64,000 bases of DNA, from the NCBI RefSeq assembly GCF_026151205.1, contig NC_087073.1:1488001-1552000 (forward strand). The letters run 5' to 3'. Origin of the DNA: Bolinopsis microptera. Its lineage: Eukaryota; Ctenophora; Tentaculata; Lobata; Bolinopsidae. The notes beneath the pieces are model-generated. The model made no database searches, was not told where the DNA came from, and saw only the letters and a program-made list of their open reading frames with translations. A program made the position numbers and the translations under genes. This document shows, one piece after another, positions 9,926-18,570 of the stretch (the stretch's first letter is position 1; each line of letters opens with the position of its first letter).

Positions 9926-10714
9926 ACAGAATGCCTGGTGCAAGAAATCGGGCAGCTGCAGGAGGAGGTAGAAGAGGGGTAGGAAGAGGGGCAGGATAAG
10001 TTACCGATGCTATAAGTTTGTCCGCAGTCATAATATGCCTGCGGACAAACTTGCGCATTTGTTGACAGATAAAGTTGAAAAGTTGGATAATATGCTCCGT
10101 GAACTGGGCCTTCCTGTGAAAGGGAACAAAGATGAGAAGATTGAGTGCATCATTAAGTCTGGAAATTACGATAATTTCATTAAGGTGTTCCCAAAGGTAT
10201 ACGGGAAGAGTGGTGGATTGCTACGTCTATTTTGTAGGCATGGCATTGTGGTCTATATGAAATTTTTAGTGAGAGCTGAAAGTTCAGTTGATTACGCCGA
10301 AGCTTTAATAAACATGAAGTTTCCACCAACACTCTTTGTGTGTGACTTCATAAGGCAAGTTGTATACTCAACAAAAAAACGCGCTCCTGGGTTTTTCAAT
10401 CCTTTCAACGGTTGGTGGACTGATCCTACGAATAAAAACCTGATATCAGACCTAGAAAAAGGGAGAAAGATGTCTATACCATATCTCACTGATGGGTATG
10501 TTACTGACTTAATGCAGCGTGTCGAGGGCCAGCATCCAGTGAGTGGCGTGAGTGAGATCTATGGGGCAGACGGGCAGTAGATAGATTTCATTTCAAAAAT
10601 CATAAGGGAGAGATGAAAGTGTTATCTGACCCTGATTGTATTGTAGAATTGAAGAAATTAGCAACTGAATATGCTGAAAGTATGAACAGTGTTTTAAAAA
10701 TGATATATTTGTAA
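9926..10714 (+). pseudogene. KDZ/HMGXB3-type transposase with SAP-like start, one frameshift
   Basis: The main frame is 10035-10580 (181 residues). Residues 17-43 (LDNMLRELGLPVKGNKDEKI) look like a SAP-type DNA-binding helix pair. Residues 61-83 carry GLLRLFCRHGIVVYMKF and the RAES motif, residues 100-104 LFVCD, residues 120-130 FFNPFNGWWTD. The text then shifts frame near 10570 and continues DRFHFKNHKGEMKV and EYAESMNSVLK to a stop at 10714. The order R-A-E-S, D, PF-G, PVxG, DRFH and AExxNS is that of the catalytic region of KDZ-like transposases and the vertebrate protein HMGXB3. A Gly/Arg-rich ATG frame at 9931 may be the N-terminus. The usual N-terminal CxC-like domain is missing here. 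Confidence 0.6.
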
Positions 10715-10847
10715 AGAACTCCAGGATGAGGAGGGACAGCTGCTCCTGGAGGCACTGTGTAAAAGATGCCAGAAAGAGGTGAAGCCTATCACAGGGTTTC
10801 CCTATCATGTGTACGATCAGAATACTTTGCTAACCATGAACCATTGA
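10713..10847 (+). CDS. Small CxxC coding stretch after the KDZ-like frame
   Basis: The frame reads KELQDEEGQLLLEALCKRC followed by QKEVKPITGFPYHVY and stops at 10845. It is the paralogue of 7645-7752. It may be another zinc-binding exon of the same transposon. The frame overlaps the stop of the upstream KDZ-like frame by a few bases. Confidence 0.4.
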   Translation, partial: KELQDEEGQLLLEALCKRCQKEVKPITGFPYHVYDQNTLLTMNH

Positions 10848-10849
10848 GG

Positions 10850-11252
10850 CAGGAGAACTTTTATAGCAACAGGAATTTATGTAGGTTGTGCAGTATTATT
10901 TATGTTCTAAATGTAAAACAGTTTCATGAAGTCAATAAATTAGGTCATCAATATTAGTAACGATCACGAGTAGGGTGGATTTATGTCCCATTTTATTTTA
11001 TATAGCAGCAGTCACAGAGGACAGGTTTGAGAGTTGATACTGGTGTCAGTTGATACCAGCACCACCATTTAAGGGTGAACGTAGACTAATATTTAGTCAT
11101 TCTAGAGCACTGTAAAAATCTAATAGCTAAAAAGTATTACCAAAAACTGTCATTTTATTGTGATAAGCTGATGTAATTTACAGTATGGTTTGTATGCAAA
11201 AATACAATCTGTCATACAAAGACCAAGCATCATAGCTTGTCAAACACTTTTA
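10850..11252. other. Non-coding spacer
   Basis: No coding or repeat signal seen beyond short AT-rich runs. Confidence 0.5.
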
Positions 11253-11493
11253 GTAGTACGTTTACATTTTGCAACGATTTTAATAGCTCTGATAAATCTA
11301 CCGATATAAGCAATATTTGCGTGTAACGTGTGTAAGAGCTTAACCTTCTCATTACACCTGTTATACACGGTGTGTATACAAGTGTGCAACACAGTTGTTT
11401 TCGAAGGATTATACATATTACAGGATCGATGAGTGTAAACGACTTCCCTAGCGATGAACTGCTCATCGGGAAGATTAAAGCTTTAACTCCAGA
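11253..11493 (+). mobile_element. LINE 5'-end fragment (leader plus first ORF1 codons)
   Basis: This is the inverted counterpart of 1713-1966. It keeps an ATG at about 11429 followed by MSVNDFPSDELLIGKIKALT, so it preserves the ORF1 start better than the longer copy. Similarity stops after about 22 codons. Retaining the 5' end and losing everything downstream is the opposite of the usual 5' truncation by target-primed insertion, so the 3' part was probably removed by later deletion or rearrangement. Confidence 0.75.
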
Positions 11494-12119
11494 AACAATA
11501 CCCAATTGATTGAGTTTTTGTTTATTGTGTACTATGAGACCTGTAACCATAGGTTAATAGTTTTATAATTTGTTGCTAGTCCTTTTTAGATATTAAAGGG
11601 AAAAAAAGAAGTAAAGGGGAAAGAAGAGTGATAATGTATTATCATTATTGTATACTAATTGCTTAAGGGTTCCCTAGCAGAAACGAATGTATTACTGCGT
11701 CTAAGACACAATAGTTGGGATCAAAAGATACCAAGTACATTTAGGAGGATCACTTCGTTGAACAGATTGTGGGGTAAGTTCCAGTGGAACAAGCAGGGTG
11801 GGTGGAGTACACATGCTTTCTTTAACAGACACGAACACACGACATGAACCACTATCAAAACGACGAGGAATGAGTCGTGAAAGGTTAAATATAAGCAAGA
11901 TTATCAATACTAATCGTGGATGAGGTTATTTGCCCACACTGTGGAGGACGACGAATCGAAAGGATAGATTATATTATCTGACTATTATGATCTGAACATG
12001 TGACCTACAGTTAAGCTCGAATATAAATTGTTATTGTTGCCACAATTTATTTATATTTCATTTTTCCCGTATGATTTGATTTTATTTGATGATAAATATT
12101 CAATGCATCACACCCGCAG
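11494..12119. other. Upstream flank and intron of the MAP3K1-like gene
   Basis: No exon of the kinase N-lobe was found here. The intron ends in a pyrimidine-poor but acceptable acceptor CACACCCGCAG at 12109-12119. Confidence 0.5.
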
Positions 12120-12469
12120 GTCAGTTCAGAGGGGAGCTGCTGGGGACTGTAGCCTTCATGGCACCAGAGGTACTGAGAGGCGAGGACTATGGGAGACATT
12201 GTGATGTGTGGAGTGTGGGGTGCTGTATGCTGGAGATGGCGGAGGGGAAACCTCCTTGGAACGCGCGAGCTCTTACCAATCATCTGGCTCTGATCTACAA
12301 GATAGCGTCAGCTTCTGTCTCTCCACCCGTACCTGAACACCTGTCTGCAGCTACTAAGGACCTCATTAAACGGTGTTTGCACAGTGATCCTAAGGGAAGA
12401 GCTTCTGCTTCAGAGTTGTTAACTCATGCTGTGTTTACACGCCTGCCTCACCTTTCTCTCCCTGAATGA
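12120..12469 (+). CDS. MAP3K1 (MEKK1)-like kinase, last exon, C-lobe
   Basis: The exon begins in phase after CACCCGCAG and encodes the second half of a Ser/Thr protein kinase domain. Visible motifs are [13 protein letters not shown] (P+1 loop and APE), [13 protein letters not shown] (subdomain IX), [19 protein letters not shown], and the closing Arg of subdomain XI in [12 protein letters not shown]. The order and wording match animal MAP3K1, including a Gly-x-Gly-x-Phe stretch just before GTxAFMAPE. The DFG and HRD motifs must lie on upstream exons outside or not recognised in this window. The protein ends about 10 residues after the domain, as in MEKK1. MEKK1 acts in the cytoplasm upstream of MKK4/7-JNK and MEK-ERK. 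This is the most secure host gene in the window. Confidence 0.85.
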
Positions 12470-12555
12470 TAATTTATTTATGTAGTTAGTTTATTGTCAT
12501 TATTTGACTTCTCAATTGAGTGAAGCAGGCCAGAATTCAAAGTCAGTGATACAAC

Positions 12556-12574
12556 AATAAATATGTAGAATAAA
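12556..12574 (+). terminator. Polyadenylation signals of the kinase gene
   Basis: Two AATAAA hexamers at 12556-12561 and 12569-12574 lie about 90-105 bp after the stop codon. This is a normal distance for an animal mRNA 3' end. Confidence 0.6.
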
Positions 12575-12806
12575 GATATAAACTTTCGAAAGTATTTAAA
12601 CACGGGGATTTAATATTTCTATTTATAAGAAGTTGTTTTTATGTTTAGTTTTTAGCAGGATTTCCTGTATTTAATTTCAATATTTGTTTTAGACTGACAT
12701 AATTTTGTATCTTTTATTCCGAAACATTTTTATGGTGTCTTTGAAATTATGGCAGTAATATATTTTATACATTGTTTATAAATTGTTTATTACTTAAGTG
12801 ACTCTG

Positions 12807-12836
<30 letters not shown>
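12807..12836. repeat. A30 homopolymer
   Basis: Thirty A on the plus strand lie immediately beyond the last recognisable codons of the SAC3-like exon (minus strand). It could be an intronic T tract, a tail of an inserted retroelement, or a join point in the assembly. Confidence 0.7.
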
Positions 12837-12840
<4 letters not shown>

Positions 12841-12841
12841 G

Positions 12842-13721
12842 GTCTTGCTTCTAAACGTTTGCTGTATTCATGTACAGAGCACATGTGCACACAGGTACCA
12901 CGTTTTCTTTGAAATTTATTAGGATTGATGGTTTCAGACAGTTTGAAGTCTTTAAAGTCAGTTAGCAATTGCTGCCTGTTCAGGGTCTTATTCTTCAGAT
13001 TCCTTTTGCCATGCAAAGAGAAAACCTGATTTTCAGATGAAACAGCTGATTCTTCAATTGCTGCAGGAAATGAGGGTGGAAAAGGCATCGATGGTGGAAA
13101 GGGCAAAGAGGGTGGCAGGGGTAATGAGGGTGGCAAGGGCAATGAGGGTTGGAAGGGCATAGGAGTAAATTCTGGGACAACATCTTTAGCAAAGATATTA
13201 CTGTCTCTTTCATCTCTTGGCTTCATTTCAGTCATGAAGGGATTGTTAGATGGTGTTGAAATGATGGACTTAGCTGGCAAATCAGAATCCTGGCTTCTTA
13301 GATCTTGATCAGGCTGTTCACTGCATTCACCATCTCTGGTCCATTGAACGGATTATTTCTCCTGGCATTTGCTTGACGCTTGACCTTTGCTGAATCTGGC
13401 GAATGCTTGCTTTTCTTTTGCAGCCATATTTTTGCAAAATTCGCCAGACATGCTGAGGGGACATTACTCCAAATCGAAATTAACCTCAAAATGTATCTAA
13501 ATGGAAACTTAAGGATGATGATGAAATCTTTAAAATAACTGGGCTGGCAAATCAGAATCCTGGCTTCTTAGATCTTGATCAGGCTGTTCACTGCTTTCAC
13601 CATCTCTGGTCCAAGTGAACGGATTTCTCTGGGCATTTGCTTGACGCTTTGACCGCTGCTGAATCTGGCGAATTGCTTGCCTTTTCTTTTGCTGCCCATA
13701 TTTTGCAAAATTGCCAGACAT
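12842..13721 (-). CDS. SAC3/GANP (MCM3AP or LENG8)-like protein, N-terminal part
   Basis: A start ATG at 13721 follows an acceptor-like CCCCTTCCAG. The N-terminus is basic and Gln/Arg-rich (QQKKRQAIRQIQQRSKRQA), followed by an acidic linker, five Pro-rich LPLPPS/FPPS repeats, and then KFQRKRGTCVHMCSVHEYSK. RGTCxxMCxxxE is the signature at the start of the Sac3/GANP homology region (mRNA export, TREX-2 complex in the nucleus). The large helical Sac3 domain itself is not seen. A donor-like GTTTAG follows EYSK. The frame is continuous only if 13277-13541, an indel-bearing copy of 13542-13810, is skipped. It faces the kinase gene tail to tail, and no room for the rest of the gene is visible downstream before 12574, so it is partial or misassembled. 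Confidence 0.6.
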
Positions 13722-13810
13722 GCCTGGAAGGGGACAGTTACTCAAATCGAAATTAAACCATCAAAATGTATCTAAATGGAAACTTTAAGGATGATGATGA
13801 AAATCTTAAA
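13277..13810. repeat. Tandem near-duplicate of about 265 bp within the SAC3-like gene
   Basis: 13277-13541 and 13542-13810 are the same sequence. They differ by many one-base losses and gains, mostly in homopolymers, with few substitutions. The second copy keeps an open reading frame and the first is broken repeatedly. Confidence 0.85.
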
Positions 13811-13844
13811 ATAACTGGCTACAATGAGCAACTTTAAAGTAAAG

Positions 13845-13910
13845 TAAAGTGACCCCGCTGTGCGGGGGGGGGGGGGGGGGCGTCTTAGGGGGCGCCAAAT
13901 CGTGCTTGGA
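13845..13910 (+). mobile_element. Decayed hAT-type terminus with G17 tract
   Basis: Reads CCCCGCTGTGC, then 17 G (13864-13880), then GTCTTAGGGGGCGCCAAATCG, the inverted equivalent of 3262-3300. The outermost CAGTGGCGTA is lost. Confidence 0.45.
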
Positions 13911-15224
13911 ATGTGGGACAATTTCGAAAACTTAACTAAAGTACTAGCAATACTGCGCGTTTTGATCTAGATACACACTTTTTTAGAATAACTAAAAATG
14001 TTCATGTAACAAAATATTTGACTTCACCAGTCTCTTGACGTTTCAAAATGAAACTAAGGTGGAAGTGCAGTTACAACAGGACAATGGTTCTCAATGATTA
14101 CTGAAAAAAACTATTTCAAAATGTAAGTTCAAAACACTTCATAAATGCTTTGCTGCGAACTAAAGAGATCATATCGAATATAGAAAAACTATTCTCCTGA
14201 TATTACGTCGATATCTGAATTAATGGTGTTTCTTGTCAAGTAAACATAGTCCAATATCACTTTACTACACCTCAATATGTTTGTTCGTTCATACAAGTTG
14301 TACTATAAGTAGCATAATTAACAAAATATTTAATGCTATAATAAATCTCATTTTCTATGAATAAGAAACCTTCATCTTTTAAACAATAGTTCTCATTGTA
14401 GCAAGTTATTTTAAAAGATTTTCATCATCATCTGAACAACAATGTGATACATTTTTGATTGGTATTATCAGGACAGCAAGAGGGTGGTGTTTCTGAAACA
14501 AACATTATTATGACGAGAGAAGACAATACCTCGGTAAATTCACATTGTAGAGTACTGTAAACATACAGCGTAGCCTAGAGGTAATTGTCAGAACGCGACC
14601 CTTAAAGAACGTGAAAACTGGCCACGGGCCTAAATATTACACATCATTAACATTACCAATATTAAAAACTGTCCAAAATATCTAAGAAAGTATTCTCTAG
14701 CCAAAGGGCTCAATATTTAAATCTAAATCTTCAACCCTTAAAGAACTCACGTAATTTGTGTCGAATTGCACTAAAGTTTTTTTTATGGATATGGGGCCGC
14801 CTTAAATTTTCTGAAAATTTAATCATTATGATTAGATAGTCAACTCCCCGACATGCTTGGTACCGCATGATGATGAAGCTCATTGTTGCACGCTAGCTAC
14901 TAGCTTCTTATAAAATCACTGAACGAGTGAAAGTGGCTATTTCATTATGTTTCTCACTTAATTCGATACCAATTACCATACTGTATCGTGCTTTGATGAT
15001 TATGTTACCGAGATAAAGTTATTCATAATTGCCCGAAAAAGTTTGAAGAAAATTATCGTCGGCGAGCCCAGATCCTGCAGCCTACAGAGAATAGCGAACC
15101 AACTAGGATACGCGGTCATGTCCAGTAGTGTAATTATAAAATTCAATATAAAAACTCAATAAAATTCTTACAGTGCAACATAATAAGATGTTGCACTGTA
15201 AATATTTAGAATTGATGATATATT
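13911..15224. other. AT-rich non-coding stretch, nothing recognised
   Basis: No coding frame, splice-bounded exon or tandem repeat found. A short palindromic pair (CAGTGCAACAT/ATGTTGCACTG) lies at 15171-15200. Confidence 0.55.
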
Positions 15225-15725
15225 ATCTAGAAAATGTGTCAAACAGTATATATATACATTCAATTAAATCAAGTGATGCAATTGGCAGAGCACAATCAAA
15301 TTTTAAGTGTTGCAATTGGCAGAGCACAATTCATTGCTACCAATAATTTTTTCAAAAACATTTTAACAAAACACATGATCTACTCCATTATAGGGGCAGG
15401 GATGAGGTTGTATGAAACTTCTGATAGCTGAATCTCACGTTTGGTGTCCACCTTCTTTCCTCGGTACCCTCGTAGAGCAATAAGAGTTGTTCTCAACATT
15501 GCAAATCTTATCCTAGTTCTCACGTGTCTTACTACATCGCAGTACCTTTCCTTCCTTTTTCTTGCAATGAGGTCTGCTACTCTGTTGACGAACTGCTTAC
15601 ACTCTTTAGACATTCCTCCAGATGTGAGGAATACAGCCGGGGTGAAGGTAGCCTTCTCCACATTCAACACTCTCTCCAAGTACTCGTCCTTCTTCTCCTT
15701 CTCGTTCTCTTCGTATACTTCTTGA
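15225..15725 (-). mobile_element. LINE 3' end: C-terminal coding remnant and 3' UTR
   Basis: The minus-strand frame 15380-15679 encodes NVEKATFTPAVFLTSGGM followed by a Lys/Arg-rich helix and LRTTLIALRGYRGKK, ending SEVSYNLIPAP. The VEKAxFTPxVFxTxGGM block and the L-x-A-[LV]-R-G-x-R-G block also occur near the end of the large LINE protein at 21343-23172. This is therefore the C-terminus of the same family, 5' truncated. 15225-15380 is its 3' UTR, repeated at 15830-15965. Confidence 0.65.
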
Positions 15726-15829
15726 TTGATGATATATTATGATCTAATATAGTAAATTTTACAAAGTTGGCTTTGGATTTAGGTAAGACTATAATTTATT
15801 TTAAAACACGGATAGTTTGGAAAAAGTGT

Positions 15830-16065
15830 CAAACAGTATATATACAATAAAGTAATTCAAGAGTTGCAATTGACAGAGCACAATACAGAGGTAACGCGGA
15901 AATTGTCCACTGCTACCAATATTATATAATATGAAATATCAACAATCAGATATATACACATCTACTCCATCATAGGGCAGGGATGAGTTTATAAGAGACT
16001 TCTGATAGTAGTGTCTCATATTTGCTGTCCATTTTTTTCTCTCTGTACCCTCGTACACAAAAAAC
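15830..16065 (-). mobile_element. Second decayed 3' end of the same LINE family
   Basis: It repeats 15230-15475 with more substitutions: GTGTCAAACAGTATATA, the TTGCAATTGxCAGAGCACAA block, and CATCTACTCCAT. The coding part is reduced to a few codons. Two copies in the same orientation 600 bp apart indicate independent insertions or a tandem duplication. Confidence 0.6.
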
Positions 16066-16199
16066 GGATAGTTTTAAATTTATTTCTATTTGTCGTAAAA
16101 CTATAAACAAGTTAATCTTGTTTTCATGAATGCGCGGCTTTGGCGGCCAGTTATTGATTTATACATAAAATTGAATTTTAAATAGAAATGTGAATATAT

Positions 16200-16440
16200 T
16201 AAAATTGAATACTTGGAAAGAGCATTTTTCGATGTAAAAGTGTTTCACGCTCCTGCTCCAACCAATGCAGCTAAACCAATTTCTATGATGTATTTGGCTC
16301 ACGAGACTAAAAAGAAAAAAGCATAGAATGCCAGGGTCCTAGAAGTGGAAAAAGCTTCCTTTACACTTTTAGTTTTCTCCACAACAGGAGGCATGGGAGT
16401 CGAAGCGCAACGCTTGATTAAAAAGCTTGCACAAAAGATG
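16200..16440 (+). pseudogene. LINE C-terminal fragment, opposite strand
   Basis: The plus strand reads AFFDVKVFHAPAPTN, then MMYLAHETKKKKA, a stop, and then VEKASFTLLVFSTTGGMGVE. These blocks appear in the same order in the 21343-23172 protein (AFFDIRVLHPGA, KMYKKHEREKERK, IEKGTCSGLVFSTTGGMG). One in-frame stop lies between them. It is a fragment of a related but clearly different subfamily. Confidence 0.65.
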
Positions 16441-16499
16441 GAATCTCCAACGGGTCAGCGATATTAGAACTGTTCAAAATTGTCAGATTAGAATCTCCA

Positions 16500-16757
16500 A
16501 TCTCACTCCTATCTTTACTCCACAGATCACCATCACAAAGACGTTCAGACCAGTTCATCACCCCGAACCCATCCTCCTCTTTCATTTATCAATCAACAAA
16601 AATGTGGAACGACTGTCGAAAAATTGACAGTTTGATAAGCTTTACTAAGTCAACAAACCTAGTTAAAGTAACACTGAAGAGTGAGCTTCTCAAGATACAG
16701 TCCAGGTACGAAGAATCAGAATGGACAGAATTAAACTTCGATAAGAATGAGCTTGTG
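16500..16757 (+). pseudogene. C-terminal tail fragment of a Jockey/CR1-type LINE
   Basis: An open stretch reads SFIYQSTKMWNDCRKIDSLI and then VTLKSELLKIQSRYEESEW. The K-[LM]-W-N block followed by a short helix is the usual end of Jockey/CR1-type ORF2 proteins; the full copy that follows has AAKLWNTVHKKI near its own end. The tail runs directly into the next reverse transcriptase, so two LINE pieces are abutted head to tail. Confidence 0.5.
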
Positions 16758-18318
16758 TTTTTTTCCACTTTGTATACAAAGTGGAACATTCCCAAGTATT
16801 TTTAAAACTGGTAAAGTTATTCCTATTTACAAGAAAGACAATAAGGAATGTATTGAAAATTATCGGCCTGTATCAATATTACCTTTATTTGGAAAAATTT
16901 TCGAGAAGGTCATTTACAAACGGCTCTATAATTTCTTCACATCTAAAGGTGTACTAACAGACTCGCAGTTTGGATTTAGAAAAGGCCATTCTACCGCCCA
17001 TGCTCTACACAAATCTATAGACTCTGTTACAAAGTCCCTGGCTAGCAATAAACATGTCCTAGGCATATTCATTGACTTGAGCAAAGCCTTTGACACCCTT
17101 GATCACAATATTCTTCTAAGCAAGTTAAATTCCTATGGTATTAGGGGCACAGCACTAACTTTACTAAAAAGCTACTTGACTAACAGAAAGCAGTATGTGA
17201 TGTATAACGATGTACCATCAGAAACAATGGATGTGGAATTCGGGGTTCCTCAAGGGTCAATTCTAGGGCCATTACTCTTCCTACTGTATATGAACGATAT
17301 AGTAAACTGTTTTTCAGACAGTGAAGTGAAATTTGTACTTTATGCTGATGACACTAATATCTTCATATCAGGACCGTCTAGAGAAGCAACATACAAAAAA
17401 GCCAACTTAGTGCTTAAACATGTCTCGATTTATATGAAATGTAATCTACTTCATATCAACATGTCAAAATGCTGCTACATCCATTTTAAACCTGCCTCTG
17501 AATATGATGACACTTGTGCACGGACTAGACCATTTGCTACCCTGCTAGATGAATCTAGATCAATATTCATCAATGGTAAGGTTATCACTAAAGTCAAGGA
17601 TACCAAATTCTTAGGTGTTGTTATAGATAGTACGCTAAACTGGTCTGCCCACATGCACTACATCCGTAAAAAACTGAGGTCCATGACTGGTGCAATCTGT
17701 AGAATTCGGCAATCGATACCTGCTGAACTATATTTAAAAATATATAATGCTCTATTTGAATCACATCTAAGTTATGGTATAAGTGTTTGGGGAGTTGTCC
17801 TCAAAGAACGGTCCAATGATAGTCTTTTCATCACACAGAAGCACTGTATAAGAATCCTTTTTGGTGATCTCGACTCATATCTAGATAAACAATCAACATG
17901 TGCAAGAACTAGACCATATGGCATGCAAATACTAGGTCATAAACATTTTGAAAAGGAGCATACGAAACCCATTTTTAATAGGTTAAAAATTCTTACGGCT
18001 CAAAACTTGTACAAATATCACTGTATTTTAGAATTCTCTAAGATTATCAAGTACCACTGCCCATACTCCCTTTATGAGGCTATCAACATTTCAAACCGTG
18101 CAACGAGTCTAACAGTTATTCTTCTAAATAAATCAAATACCTTTTTGTTTAATGCAGCCAAGCTTTGGAACACTGTTCATAAAAAAATTTTAACTTCAAG
18201 CAATTGTCTAGAAACTTCCATTAACTTGATAAAATTGAGAACGAAAGCACTATTAATACAATCACAGGCTGCTGACTTAAAAGAGACTTGGACTCCAAAC
18301 AATTTTAAGTTACAGTAA
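16747..18318 (+). CDS. Jockey/CR1-type LINE reverse transcriptase, 5' truncated, open
   Basis: This is an open frame of 523 codons, starting inside the element; the endonuclease and the ORF2 start are missing. RT motifs in order: KTGKVIPIYKK (block 0), ENYRPVSILP (block 1, residues 37-46), QFGFRKGHST (74-83), FIDLSKAFDTLDH with the first catalytic Asp (108-120), GVPQGSILGPLLF (166-178), and YADD (199-202). The thumb and C-terminal region follow, with KFLGVVID and AAKLWNTV. No stop interrupts it, so the copy is young, or the interval is conserved. A shared insert CARTRPF/Y occurs twice (about residues 258 and 381), a curious internal repeat. It probably no longer moves because it lacks an endonuclease. 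Confidence 0.85.
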   Translation: MSLCFFPLCIQSGTFPSIFKTGKVIPIYKKDNKECIENYRPVSILPLFGKIFEKVIYKRLYNFFTSKGVLTDSQFGFRKGHSTAHALHKSIDSVTKSLASNKHVLGIFIDLSKAFDTLDHNILLSKLNSYGIRGTALTLLKSYLTNRKQYVMYNDVPSETMDVEFGVPQGSILGPLLFLLYMNDIVNCFSDSEVKFVLYADDTNIFISGPSREATYKKANLVLKHVSIYMKCNLLHINMSKCCYIHFKPASEYDDTCARTRPFATLLDESRSIFINGKVITKVKDTKFLGVVIDSTLNWSAHMHYIRKKLRSMTGAICRIRQSIPAELYLKIYNALFESHLSYGISVWGVVLKERSNDSLFITQKHCIRILFGDLDSYLDKQSTCARTRPYGMQILGHKHFEKEHTKPIFNRLKILTAQNLYKYHCILEFSKIIKYHCPYSLYEAINISNRATSLTVILLNKSNTFLFNAAKLWNTVHKKILTSSNCLETSINLIKLRTKALLIQSQAADLKETWTPNNFKLQ

Positions 18319-18570
18319 TTTAATCTAATTGCAGCAGCACATAACATAATTTAAACTATTGCTATCATTATTGTACTACAGACTGAAAATATCTCAGATC
18401 TATTTTGGGCGTTTTTAACAACTTGTAGTTGTAATTCTTAAATATTAGATATCCTAATTTATAACTTTTTAATCAGAGTGAATTAATAATTGATATTTGA
18501 TAATTTATTTATTTGATAGTTTAGTCTGATATTGATATTAATATTGATTATATTGATATTGTTATTATTG
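18319..18570 (+). mobile_element. 3' UTR of the Jockey/CR1-type LINE
   Basis: It is AT-rich and ends in irregular TTGATATTGATATTAATATT-like repeats at 18525-18570, typical of a LINE tail. No target-site duplication could be matched because the 5' flank is another LINE piece. Confidence 0.4.

Noticed and set aside
11590-11640. DIKG codons as the kinase catalytic-loop exon of the MAP3K1-like gene
   Set aside because: The text after DIKG is a poly-Lys/Arg run with no Asn-x-Leu and no splice signal.
13298-13489. Separate minus-strand ORF next to the SAC3-like gene
   Set aside because: It is a frameshifted copy of the real exon in the indel-ridden duplicate.
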